This document shows, piece by piece, positions 9,027 to 17,526 of a stretch of 64,000 nt of DNA (its first letter is position 1; every line of letters begins with the position of its first letter). Made by a program: the position numbers and the translations under genes. The stretch covers positions 261,697 through 325,696 of the forward strand of contig NZ_KB907337.1 of NCBI RefSeq assembly GCF_000381985.1, in the 5' to 3' direction. A model generated the notes under the pieces. The model saw nothing but the letters and a program-made list of their open reading frames with translations. It made no database searches and was not told the DNA's origin. Source of the DNA: Novispirillum itersonii subsp. itersonii ATCC 12639. GTDB lineage: Bacteria > Pseudomonadota > Alphaproteobacteria > Rhodospirillales > Rhodospirillaceae.

Positions 9027-9806
9027 ATGAGCATCTGGGGCAAACTGGTCGGCGGTATGACCGGCATGATGGTCGGTGGCCCGCTTGGGGCGATGATGGG
9101 GGCCTCGGTCGGGCATCTGTTCTATGACCGCAACCCCTTTCGGAACCTGTTCAATCCCATGGCCTTTATGCCGGGCTGGCAGGGCTTTGTCGCCTCTGCC
9201 AAAGAACAGGGCCGCCAGAGCGGGTTCGCCATGGGGGTGGTGCTGCTGTCAGCCAAGGTGGCCCGGGCCAGTGGCCTGAGTGAGGCTGACGGCTTTGCGG
9301 CCCTGATCCGGGTTGCCAGTATCGGGCCTGAGGAACAGGATGGCGTGCGGGGTCTGTACAGCCGGGCATGGCAGTCAGACAACGGGCCGGAAACAGTGAC
9401 CGCCGTTTTATCCGCGCTGTTTGAAAACAGTCCGGGTCTGCTGGATGAGATCCTTGAGGCGCTGGGCATGATTGCCGCCGCTGCCGGTCGGCTGGAGCAG
9501 GCGGCGCCGCACCTGCAGGCAATTGCTGAAGATCTGGGCAGACCGGGACGCGACTGGCGACAGTACCGCGCCGGGCCGGGAGCGAAAGGGTCCGGCCCCG
9601 ATCCATGGCAGGTTCTGGGCGTCGCGCCGGACAGTGACGAGGCGGCAATCCGTGCCGCCTATCGCCGTCTGCTGCGGGAGACCCACCCGGATACCCTGAT
9701 GGCACAGGGATTGCCTGAGGAGTTTATTGCTGTTGCTAACCGCCGGATGGCGGATATCAATGCAGCCTGGGATGAAATATCCCGCCAGCGCGGATACCGC
9801 CGCTGA
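9027..9806 (+). CDS. djlA: DjlA-like membrane-anchored J-domain co-chaperone
   Basis: 259 residues with three parts. Residues about 7-32 form a Gly/Met-rich hydrophobic segment (GGMTGMMVGGPLGAMMGASVG) like the unusual DjlA membrane anchor. Residues about 66-170 are a TerB-like helical domain. Residues about 192-255 are a C-terminal J domain with HPD at 220-222, which stimulates DnaK ATPase. The RBS GGAGA is nearby. It has a hairpin terminator directly downstream and is followed by the EamA transporter gene. Confidence 0.9.
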   Translation: MSIWGKLVGGMTGMMVGGPLGAMMGASVGHLFYDRNPFRNLFNPMAFMPGWQGFVASAKEQGRQSGFAMGVVLLSAKVARASGLSEADGFAALIRVASIGPEEQDGVRGLYSRAWQSDNGPETVTAVLSALFENSPGLLDEILEALGMIAAAAGRLEQAAPHLQAIAEDLGRPGRDWRQYRAGPGAKGSGPDPWQVLGVAPDSDEAAIRAAYRRLLRETHPDTLMAQGLPEEFIAVANRRMADINAAWDEISRQRGYRR

Positions 9807-9837
9807 CAGCCTTCTGACAGGCTTCCCGACTTTGCCA

Positions 9838-9878
9838 CCCCCGCCCGTACCCCTGATGCGGGCGGGGTCTGATTTTTG
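9838..9878 (+). terminator. terminator after djlA
   Basis: CCCCGCCCG and CGGGCGGGG form a stem followed by TCTGATTTTT, 30 bases after the djlA stop. Confidence 0.7.
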
Positions 9879-9921
9879 CTCCCCCCCTCTCTCTCTCCCC
9901 GTCTCCCCGGAGTGTTGCACC

Positions 9922-10779
9922 GTGAGTGTCCGCGATACGTTACTGGCCCTGTTTGTGATGATTCTCTGGGGCGCGAATTACGTTGCCGTCAAACTGGGGG
10001 TCTCGGAATTTCCGCCGCTGCTGCTGATTACCCTGCGCTTCGCGCTGGTGGCGGTGTTGCTGGTGCCGTTCTATCGTATCACCCGCAGGCAGGTGCCGGG
10101 GGTGCTGCTGCTGTCCTTTTCTTTCGGGTCAGCTCATTTCGCCCTGCTGTTTGTCGCCCTGCAGATGACCGAGGCAGGCACCAGCGCCCTGCTGCTGCAG
10201 CTGGGGGTGCCGTTTTCCACCCTGCTTGGTGTGGTCTTTCTGGGGGACCGTCTGGGGATCTGGCGGATCAGCGGCCTGCTGGTGGCCTTTTCCGGGGCGG
10301 CGGTGCTGGCGTGGGGCCCGCATGTGCCTGCCTTCGCCCCTGCGGCGCTGTTGATTGTCTCTGCCTTTTTCTGGGCGGTCTCAAACCTGCTGGTGAAAAA
10401 GGTGACCGATGTCAGCCCGATTGCCCTGACCGGCTGGATGTCGCTGTTTGCCGTCCCGCAATGCCTGTTGTGGACCCTGCTGTTTGAGCATGGGCAGATT
10501 GAGGCCATTCAGCAGGCGTCTTTGGTCGGCTGGGGGGCAATGGTCTATACGGCGGTGGGATCGTCGATCATCGCCTATGGTCTGTGGTATTGGCTGCTGG
10601 GGCGTTACACTGTCAGTCAGGTGGTGCCGATTTCGCTGCTTAACCCGGTGTTCGGGGTGATTGTCGGTGCATGGGTGCTGGGCGAGGCCGTCGGGCCGGA
10701 GAAAATCGCCGGGGGCCTGCTGACGCTGGGCGGGGTCGGGATCATTCTGTGGCGGCAGGCAAAAAGGGGCGGCGCCTGA
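9922..10779 (+). CDS. EamA/DMT family transporter
   Basis: Inner-membrane transporter of the drug/metabolite superfamily with about ten hydrophobic helices in two EamA repeats (first repeat MILWGANYVAVKLG, second AFFWAVSNLLVKKV). Such proteins export amino acids or other metabolites; the substrate is unknown. The frame is open upstream across the djlA terminator, but homology begins at the GTG of MSVRDTLLALF, so that start is chosen. Its stop overlaps the start of the downstream amidase gene (TGATG), implying translational coupling. Confidence 0.85.
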   Translation: MSVRDTLLALFVMILWGANYVAVKLGVSEFPPLLLITLRFALVAVLLVPFYRITRRQVPGVLLLSFSFGSAHFALLFVALQMTEAGTSALLLQLGVPFSTLLGVVFLGDRLGIWRISGLLVAFSGAAVLAWGPHVPAFAPAALLIVSAFFWAVSNLLVKKVTDVSPIALTGWMSLFAVPQCLLWTLLFEHGQIEAIQQASLVGWGAMVYTAVGSSIIAYGLWYWLLGRYTVSQVVPISLLNPVFGVIVGAWVLGEAVGPEKIAGGLLTLGGVGIILWRQAKRGGA

Positions 10780-11561
10780 TGGCGGGAGCGGTCTTTTCCC
10801 CTGATGCAGCCCTGCCGGGGCTGACCGTGGTGCCGTCGCCCAACCATGGGCCACGCGCCGCCGGGGCGGTGGTGGATCTTTTGGTGCTGCATTATACCGG
10901 CATGCCGGATGGTCCGGCAGCCCTGCTGCGGATGTGTCAGGCCGAGGCGCAGGTGTCTGCCCATTATATGGTGGAGGAAGACGGAACGGTCTTTCAGCTG
11001 GTGCCGGAAGCCCGGCGGGCCTGGCATGCCGGGGTGGCCTGCTGGCGGGGCCGGGCGGACGTCAACAGCCATTCGATCGGGATCGAGATCGTCAACCCCG
11101 GCCATGAATTCGGCTACCGTCCGTTTCCGGCGGTGCAGATGCAGGCGGTGACGGCATTGTGCCGTGATATCCTGTCCCGGCACCCGGCGATTTCTCCCGG
11201 TGGTGTGGTGGCGCATGCTGATGTGGCCCCGGCCCGGAAGGAAGACCCCGGCGAACTGTTTGACTGGCGGTTTCTGGCGGCGCAGGGGGTCGGTCTGTTC
11301 CCGTCCCCCGGCGAGGGACAGGCCACCCCAGCGGATGCCGCCGCCCTGTTGCGGCGCATCGGCTACCCGCTGGGGGACGGTGACGCCGAAACCCCGGATG
11401 GCCTGCGGGCGGCATTGGTGGCCTTTCAGCGTCGCTACCGTCCGGCTGATCTGTCCGGACAGCCGGATGCGCAAACGCTGGCAATGCTGTCGGCGGTGGC
11501 ACAGGCCCTGTCAGGGCAAGGGCCAAAGAAAGGGCCAGAGAAAGCACCAGAGGAAGGATAG
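10779..11561 (+). CDS. N-acetylmuramoyl-L-alanine amidase (AmiD-like)
   Basis: Type-2 (AmpD-fold) zinc amidase that cleaves the MurNAc-L-Ala bond of peptidoglycan or its anhydro fragments. Zinc ligands appear as His38 (LVLHYTG), His146 and Asp156 (HADVAPARKEDPG), with Lys154 in the catalytic position. Residues about 185-245 form a PG_binding_1 domain, typical of AmiD-type rather than AmpD-type enzymes. No clear signal peptide or lipobox is present, so location is uncertain. Start chosen at MAGAVFSPD because it overlaps the upstream stop by one base and the longer frame lies inside the transporter gene. Confidence 0.9.
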   Translation: MAGAVFSPDAALPGLTVVPSPNHGPRAAGAVVDLLVLHYTGMPDGPAALLRMCQAEAQVSAHYMVEEDGTVFQLVPEARRAWHAGVACWRGRADVNSHSIGIEIVNPGHEFGYRPFPAVQMQAVTALCRDILSRHPAISPGGVVAHADVAPARKEDPGELFDWRFLAAQGVGLFPSPGEGQATPADAAALLRRIGYPLGDGDAETPDGLRAALVAFQRRYRPADLSGQPDAQTLAMLSAVAQALSGQGPKKGPEKAPEEG

Positions 11562-11564
11562 GAG

Positions 11565-12230
11565 ATGACCGACCTGTTTTCCGCGCTGGGCGACGGCGCA
11601 GGCAGCCTGAAGACCCGGCGGGAAGAGATCGCCCCCGGCGCGGCGCTGCTGCGCGGCCAGTTGGGGGAACAGCAGGATGCGGTGCTGGCGGCGGTGCAGG
11701 CGGTGACGGCGCAGACGGCGTTCCGGCAGATGCAGACGCCGGGCGGACAGTCAATGTCGGTCGCGACCAGCAGCTGCGGTGCGCTTGGCTGGGTGACTGA
11801 CCGCAAAGGATACCGCTATGTGTCGCAGGATCCACTGACCGGGCAGCCGTGGCCGGAGATGCCCGCCGTACTGCATGCCTTTGCCCGCGCGGCGGCGGCT
11901 GAGGCAGGGTATCCGGGGTTTGACCCTGACAGTTGCCTGATCAACCGCTATGCCCCCGGGGTCAAGATGGGGCTGCATCAGGACCGGGATGAGGTGGACT
12001 TTACCCAGCCGATTGTGTCGCTGTCACTGGGGATCCCGGCGGTGTTCCTGTGGGGGGGTCTGACACGCACCGGCCCGGTGCGCCGCATTGCCCTGCATCA
12101 TGGGGATGTGGTGGTGTGGGGTGGGCCGTCGCGGCTGGTGTTCCACGGTATCGCCCCGCTGAAGGCGGCGGTCCATCCGGCGACGGGGGAGGTCAGGATC
12201 AACCTGACCTTCCGCCGTGCCGGTGGGTGA
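11565..12230 (+). CDS. alkB: AlkB-type DNA/RNA oxidative demethylase
   Basis: Fe(II)/2-oxoglutarate dioxygenase that removes alkyl groups such as 1-methyladenine and 3-methylcytosine from nucleic acids. Iron ligands His138, Asp140 and His194 and 2-oxoglutarate-binding Arg211 and Arg217 (RINLTFRR) match E. coli AlkB in order and spacing; LWGG and HGDVVVWGGPSRLVFHG are family motifs. Length 221 is normal. The RBS AGGAG precedes the ATG, and it lies 3 bases after the amidase stop, probably in the same transcript. No Ada-like regulator is nearby. Confidence 0.95.
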   Translation: MTDLFSALGDGAGSLKTRREEIAPGAALLRGQLGEQQDAVLAAVQAVTAQTAFRQMQTPGGQSMSVATSSCGALGWVTDRKGYRYVSQDPLTGQPWPEMPAVLHAFARAAAAEAGYPGFDPDSCLINRYAPGVKMGLHQDRDEVDFTQPIVSLSLGIPAVFLWGGLTRTGPVRRIALHHGDVVVWGGPSRLVFHGIAPLKAAVHPATGEVRINLTFRRAGG

Positions 12231-12251
12231 CAGCGAAAACGCTTGCCGCTG

Positions 12252-13295
12252 TTACGGTGCCGGATTGGGGTAAGCGGTGTGGATCGCCTCAATCGCGGCG
12301 GTCAGTTCCGGCGGCAACGGGCGGTCGGCAGCGGCCAGGCTGGCGGCGAACTGTTCCGGCGTGGTTGCCCCGACAATGGCAGAGGCAAGGAACGGGCGTT
12401 CCAGACAATAGCGGATTGCCATGGTGGTCGGTGACCATCCGGCGGCTTCGGCCAGCGTGCAGTACAGCTCCGTCGCAGTCAGGGCGGCGGGCTTGGTGTA
12501 GCGGGCATAGCGTTCCGGCCAGCGGGTGACGCGGGCGCCCTGCGGTTTGGCCCCGTTACGGTACTTTCCGGTCAGGACCCCGCCGCCAAGGGGGGAATAG
12601 GCGGCCAGCGGCACGTCTTCCCGCAGGGCCATTTCCGCCAGCCCGACCTCGAAGGTCCGGTTCAGCAGGCTGTAGGGGTTCTGGATGCAGGCAATACGCG
12701 GGGCTCCGGCGGTTTCCGCCGCCCGCAGGCAGCGGTGAACGCCCCACGGTGTTTCGTTCGAGACGGCGATATGGCGGATCTTGCCTGCCTTTACCGCGTC
12801 GGCCAGCACCGACAGGCTTTCTTCCAGCGGGGTCTGGTCCTGTTCCGGGTGATGATCATACCCCAGACGGCCGAAGAAGTTGGTCTGCCGGTCCGGCCAG
12901 TGCAGGTAGTAAAGGTCGATATAATCGGTCTGCAACCGCTTGAGCGAGGCATCAAGGGCAGCCTCGATATTCACCCGGTCCAGACGGTGATCGGGGCCAC
13001 GGAACCACGGCATCGGCGGGCTGTAGGCGACCACTTTGGTGGCGATGATCACGTCGCTGCGGTTGCCACGGGCTTTGACCCAGCTGCCGACGATCTCTTC
13101 GGTCCGGCCCTGTGTTTCCGGGCGGGGAGAAATCGGGTACAGCTCGGCGGCATCCAGAAAATTAATGCCGTGATCGCGGGCGATATCCAGCAGGGCGAAG
13201 CTTTCGCTTTCGGTGTTCTGTTCACCGAAGGTCATGGTGCCCATGCTGATGGTGGACACCTTCAGGCCGCTGCGGCCAAGGGAACGGTATTCCAA
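12252..13295 (-). CDS. aldo/keto reductase (Tas-like)
   Basis: NADP-dependent oxidoreductase with a TIM barrel. The catalytic tetrad can be read: Asp in FLDAAELY, Tyr in the same motif, Lys in IIATKVV and His in YYLHWPDR. Similarity is to the Tas subgroup: it begins MEYRSLGRSGLKVSTISMGTM and has 347 residues. Substrate unknown; physiologically these reduce small aldehydes. Single gene convergent with alkB. Confidence 0.9.
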   Translation of the reverse strand: MEYRSLGRSGLKVSTISMGTMTFGEQNTESESFALLDIARDHGINFLDAAELYPISPRPETQGRTEEIVGSWVKARGNRSDVIIATKVVAYSPPMPWFRGPDHRLDRVNIEAALDASLKRLQTDYIDLYYLHWPDRQTNFFGRLGYDHHPEQDQTPLEESLSVLADAVKAGKIRHIAVSNETPWGVHRCLRAAETAGAPRIACIQNPYSLLNRTFEVGLAEMALREDVPLAAYSPLGGGVLTGKYRNGAKPQGARVTRWPERYARYTKPAALTATELYCTLAEAAGWSPTTMAIRYCLERPFLASAIVGATTPEQFAASLAAADRPLPPELTAAIEAIHTAYPNPAP

Positions 13296-13504
13296 TGAAC
13301 AAACTCCTCAGGGAATGGAGAGAGAGCGGGCGGGGAGCCCGGTACCGGAACCAGTGTTGTGGATTTCGCAGTGCAAATAAACCTTTTGGTAATATTTTCC
13401 CGGCTCCGGCAGGCGTACAATAAATAAATCAGGGAGTCCTGCCGGTAACCGCCGTGGTGGCGGCTGAAAATCCCGGTACCGCACTCCCCATCGGGAGGTC
13501 GATC

Positions 13505-13849
13505 ATGATTTCCGAGAAAGTCTGCAAGGCAGGCAGCCGTCAGCCTGAGGCCGGGCTGAAAGCAGATAGTGCGCAGGCAGAACCCCGTAAAGATACAGAA
13601 ATGGCCGGCTCTGAAAACCGGAGCAGCCAGAAAAAAGCAAAAGCCCCCCTGACCCCGCAGGAAAGGACCCTCTATCGGGTCTGCTGGTCGTCGGTCTTTA
13701 CCGCTGCCTGCGGTGCCGGTGACCCGATGCCCCGGGATCTGGCTGAATTCCGGGCCGAGAATGAGGCGGTTGATCACCCCTTCCGCCGCTATTGGCTGGA
13801 GGTATACCGCAGCGGAGGCAGCAGCGGGGTGCCGACTGTCAGGCACTGA
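13505..13849 (+). CDS. small protein of unknown function upstream of glgP
   Basis: I do not recognise the family. The product of 114 residues has a charged, low-complexity N-terminal half and a more structured C-terminal part (about residues 50-105: LTPQERTLYRVCWSSVFTAAC followed by FRRYWLEVYRSGG). The ATG at 13505 has a good GGGAGG Shine-Dalgarno six bases upstream; the longer open frame has none. It precedes glgP by 109 bases on the same strand, so it may be cotranscribed, but no functional link is established. Confidence 0.55.
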   Translation: MISEKVCKAGSRQPEAGLKADSAQAEPRKDTEMAGSENRSSQKKAKAPLTPQERTLYRVCWSSVFTAACGAGDPMPRDLAEFRAENEAVDHPFRRYWLEVYRSGGSSGVPTVRH

Positions 13850-13958
13850 AACATGCCAGAGTGGCAGGTGGGCGCGCCTGCCACATCTGCCCGGTTTGTC
13901 TCCGGGGCTGTCTCCGTGATACTCTTCCGGCGGGGGATCAGCGCAGGAGCGTCAGGCC

Positions 13959-16517
13959 ATGCAGGAAAACCGGGATCAGGCCGCAAAGGCCGAGGACGGG
14001 GGCAATGGTCTGTCCTCTGCCGACTGGATGACTGTTGACTGGAGCCGCCTGAACCGTGGCGATATCGACGTCTTCAAACGCCGTCTGTATGCCCACCTGA
14101 AGCACACTCTGGCCCGCGGTGCGGAAGAAGCCAGCCTGCATGACTGGTACACCGCGCTGGCGCATACCACCCGTGATCTGCTGGTGGAAACGTGGACTGA
14201 CAGCCAGCGGGCCGCAGCCAGCGCTGACGCCAAGCGGGTCTGTTATCTGTCGCTGGAATTCCTGATCGGCCGGTCACTTGAAAGCAACCTGCTGGCGATT
14301 GGCATGATGGATATCTGTCACGCCGCACTGGCCGAGATGGGGCTGGATTTCGGGGCCATCCGCGAACAGGAACCGGAGGCGGCGCTGGGCAACGGCGGGC
14401 TGGGGCGGCTGGCCGCCTGCTTCGTTGACTCGCTCGCCACGCTGGGGATCCCCGGCGAAGGCTATGGCATTCACTATCACCACGGCATGTTCCGTCAGCG
14501 GATTGACGACGGGCGGCAGGTTGAGGTGCCGGAAAACTGGCTGACCTATGGAAATCCGTGGGAATTCAAGCGCCCGGATGTCTGCTATCCGGTCCGTTTC
14601 GGCGGGCGGGTGGAAATGGTGGATGACGGTGAAGGCCATCACACCTTCCTGTGGGTCAGCGGCGAAGAGGTGCTGGCGATTGCCAACGATCTGCCGGTGC
14701 CGGGGTATGGCGGCTTTGGTGCCTCCAGCATCCGGCTGTGGTCGGCGCGGGCCTCGCGGGAATTCGATCTTCAGGACTTCAACCGGGGTGACTACATCGG
14801 CTCGGTGATGGCGGAAATGGAATCGGAAAGCCTGTCAAAGGTGCTATATCCCGATGATTCCACCGAACAAGGCAAGATGCTGCGCTTCCGGCAGGAATAC
14901 TTTTTTGCCGCCGCGTCGGTGGCCGATATCCTGCACCGGTTCCGGGCCCAGTCGGGGGCCGATTGGTCCCTGCTGCCGGAAAAGGTGGCAATCCAGCTCA
15001 ACGATACCCACCCCACCATCGCCATCCCCGAGCTGCTGCGCCTGCTGATGGACGAGCAGGGCCTGGGCTGGGATGAAGCGTGGGAGATCAGTCACGGCGT
15101 CTTTGCCTATACCAATCACACCCTGCTGCCTGAGGCGCTGGAGTGCTGGCCGGTGGCGTTGTTTGAACGGCTTCTGCCGCGCCATCTGCAGATCATTTAC
15201 GAAATCAACCGCCGTTTTCTGGATCAGGTGCGGGCACAGGTGCCGGGGGATGAGGATCTGATCCGGCGGGTGTCGCTGATTGAGGAAACGGGCCCCCGGC
15301 GGGTGCGGATGGCCCATCTGGCGGTGGTCGGCAGCCATTGCGTTAACGGGGTGGCGCGGATTCATACCGACCTGATGAAATCCGGCCTGTTCGCGGATTT
15401 CCATCGCCTTACGCCGGATAAAATCGTCAACCGCACCAATGGTATCACCCCGCGCCGCTGGCTGAATCAGGCCAACCGCCCGCTGGCCCGGCTGATTTCA
15501 CGGCATGTGGAGGAAGACTGGCCGGTCAATCTGGATCTGCTGCGGGCCCTGTTGCCGCTGGCCGAAGATGCCGGGTTCGCCGAGGAGTTCCGGCACGCCA
15601 AAGCAGCCAACAAAGACCGTTTCACCAGCTTCGCCGGGCGGACGCTGGGGGTCTGGATCGACCCCGGCAGCCTGTTTGATGTGCAGGTCAAGCGCATTCA
15701 TGAATATAAGCGTCAGCTGCTGAACGTGTTGCACGTCATCACCCGCTATAACCGTCTTCGGCATGGCCTGACAGCCGGTATGGTGCCGCGGACCGTAATT
15801 TTTGCCGGTAAGGCCGCCCCGGGCTATGCCGCGGCCAAGCTGACCATCCGGCTGATTCATGCCGTTGCTGCCGTGATCAACGCCGATCCCCGGACCCGGG
15901 ACTGGCTGCGGGTGGTGTTTGTGCCCAACTACAATGTGTCTTCGGCAGAGGTGATCATTCCCGCCGCAGATCTGTCGCAACAGATTTCCACCGCCGGGAC
16001 CGAGGCCTCGGGCACCGGCAACATGAAGCTGGCCCTGAACGGGGCCCTGACCATCGGCACCCGCGACGGTGCCAACATTGAAATCGCTGAAGAGGTGGGG
16101 GAGGAAAACCTGTTCTTCTTCGGTCTGTCAGCGGAAGACGTCGCCGCCCGCCGTGCCGGGGGGTATGATCCGCTGGCGGTGATGCATGCCAACCCGGAGC
16201 TGGCTGAAGTGCTCAATATGATCCGGGGTGGCTATTTCAGCCCGACAGAACCGGAGGCTTTCCGCCCGCTGGTCGATGCGCTGCTGTATGGCGGTGATCA
16301 TTATCTGCTGCTGGCTGATTATGCGGCCTATCTGACGGCGCAGACACAGGTGGATGCCGCATGGCAGAACCCGCAGGGATGGACCCGGTCAGCGATTACC
16401 ACCGTGGCGCGGATGGGTAAATTCTCGGCCGATCTGACGGTACTGGATTACGCCCGCGATATCTGGGGCGTAAAGGCAACGGCCCCGATCATGCAGGATC
16501 TGGGGCCGTATCGGTAA
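13959..16517 (+). CDS. glgP: glycogen/maltodextrin phosphorylase
   Basis: GT35 PLP enzyme releasing glucose-1-phosphate from alpha-1,4-glucan ends. The PLP-lysine motif EASGTGNMKLALNGALTIGTRDGAN lies in the C-terminal domain and the N-terminal domain contains AALGNGGLGRLAACF. At 852 residues it is full length. It is separated from the glgX-malQ operon at 46.6-51 kb but should act with it in glycogen breakdown. No synthesis genes (glgA, glgB, glgC) are in the window. The start ATG is followed by a polar 15-residue lead before the family match. Confidence 0.95.
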   Translation: MQENRDQAAKAEDGGNGLSSADWMTVDWSRLNRGDIDVFKRRLYAHLKHTLARGAEEASLHDWYTALAHTTRDLLVETWTDSQRAAASADAKRVCYLSLEFLIGRSLESNLLAIGMMDICHAALAEMGLDFGAIREQEPEAALGNGGLGRLAACFVDSLATLGIPGEGYGIHYHHGMFRQRIDDGRQVEVPENWLTYGNPWEFKRPDVCYPVRFGGRVEMVDDGEGHHTFLWVSGEEVLAIANDLPVPGYGGFGASSIRLWSARASREFDLQDFNRGDYIGSVMAEMESESLSKVLYPDDSTEQGKMLRFRQEYFFAAASVADILHRFRAQSGADWSLLPEKVAIQLNDTHPTIAIPELLRLLMDEQGLGWDEAWEISHGVFAYTNHTLLPEALECWPVALFERLLPRHLQIIYEINRRFLDQVRAQVPGDEDLIRRVSLIEETGPRRVRMAHLAVVGSHCVNGVARIHTDLMKSGLFADFHRLTPDKIVNRTNGITPRRWLNQANRPLARLISRHVEEDWPVNLDLLRALLPLAEDAGFAEEFRHAKAANKDRFTSFAGRTLGVWIDPGSLFDVQVKRIHEYKRQLLNVLHVITRYNRLRHGLTAGMVPRTVIFAGKAAPGYAAAKLTIRLIHAVAAVINADPRTRDWLRVVFVPNYNVSSAEVIIPAADLSQQISTAGTEASGTGNMKLALNGALTIGTRDGANIEIAEEVGEENLFFFGLSAEDVAARRAGGYDPLAVMHANPELAEVLNMIRGGYFSPTEPEAFRPLVDALLYGGDHYLLLADYAAYLTAQTQVDAAWQNPQGWTRSAITTVARMGKFSADLTVLDYARDIWGVKATAPIMQDLGPYR

Positions 16518-16536
16518 CGGGGGCTGAAAAGCCGGA

Positions 16537-17334
16537 TCAGCGCAGGGTGAGGACGACGATCATCACCAGACCCAGCGCGATGCGGTACCATGCAAACGGC
16601 GCAAACCCGTGCCGCCCGATAAAGCCGATTGCCACCCGCACCACCAGCAGGGCGGTCAGAAAGGCGGTGATCAGGCCGACGGCAATCATGCCGAGGGCAG
16701 AAAAGTCCAGCGCTGACCAGTTTTTATACAGGCTGTAGGCGGTGGCCCCGGCCATGGTCGGGATGGCAAGGAAGAAAGAGAACTCGGCGGCGGTTTTACG
16801 GTCAACCCCCATCAGCAGAGACCCCATGATGGTCGCCCCGGAGCGGGAAACGCCGGGGATCATGGCAATACACTGAAACAGGCCGATTTTGACGGTCAGC
16901 GGCAGCGGAAACTCTTCGATGGCATGGAAGCGGGGGCTGTGGTTCCGTCGTTCGATCAGCAGAATGGCGATGCCACCGACCACCAGCGCCACTGCCACCA
17001 CCATCGGGGAGTCCAGCAGGGCACGGATCATCGAATACGCCCCGGCCCCGATCACCATGGCAGGCAGGAAGGCAATCAGGATATTACGGACGAACATCTG
17101 TTCGCTGCGCACGCTGACCATGCCGGTCGCCGCCTGCCACAGACGCGGGAAATAGGCGACGCAGACGGCCAGAATCGCCCCGAGCTGGATCACCACCTCA
17201 AAGGTTTTACCCGACGGGGCAGGGAACCCCAGCAGATCGACCAGCAGCACCAGATGCCCGGTGGATGACACCGGCAGAAATTCGGTCAGGCCTTCGATGA
17301 TGCCCAGAAAGGCAGCCAGAAGCAGCAGATCCAT
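16537..17334 (-). CDS. uppP: undecaprenyl-diphosphatase (BacA type)
   Basis: Integral membrane phosphatase that recycles undecaprenyl pyrophosphate for peptidoglycan and LPS synthesis. Both signature blocks are intact: EGLTEFLPVSSTGHL near the N terminus and PGVSRSGATI in the middle, containing the catalytic Glu/Ser and Arg/Ser residues. Seven to eight hydrophobic helices over 265 residues, the normal length. Convergent with glgP and divergent from the ABC-F gene. Confidence 0.95.
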   Translation of the reverse strand: MDLLLLAAFLGIIEGLTEFLPVSSTGHLVLLVDLLGFPAPSGKTFEVVIQLGAILAVCVAYFPRLWQAATGMVSVRSEQMFVRNILIAFLPAMVIGAGAYSMIRALLDSPMVVAVALVVGGIAILLIERRNHSPRFHAIEEFPLPLTVKIGLFQCIAMIPGVSRSGATIMGSLLMGVDRKTAAEFSFFLAIPTMAGATAYSLYKNWSALDFSALGMIAVGLITAFLTALLVVRVAIGFIGRHGFAPFAWYRIALGLVMIVVLTLR

Positions 17335-17526
17335 AATCGCGGAAACTCGTCAGCAAAAGGGGGAGAGGGGGTTCGGCGGCATCATGGCTCCGGCGGCGGC
17401 GCGGTGCAAGGGGGCAGTGCAGCATGGCTGGCCTCTGTTATTTGGGCCTTTTCTCTTGCCGCAGGCGGGAGGAGGCCGTAATCATCGGGGCATCTTTTCC
17501 GATGCTTGATAGTGACAGGTGCGCCC

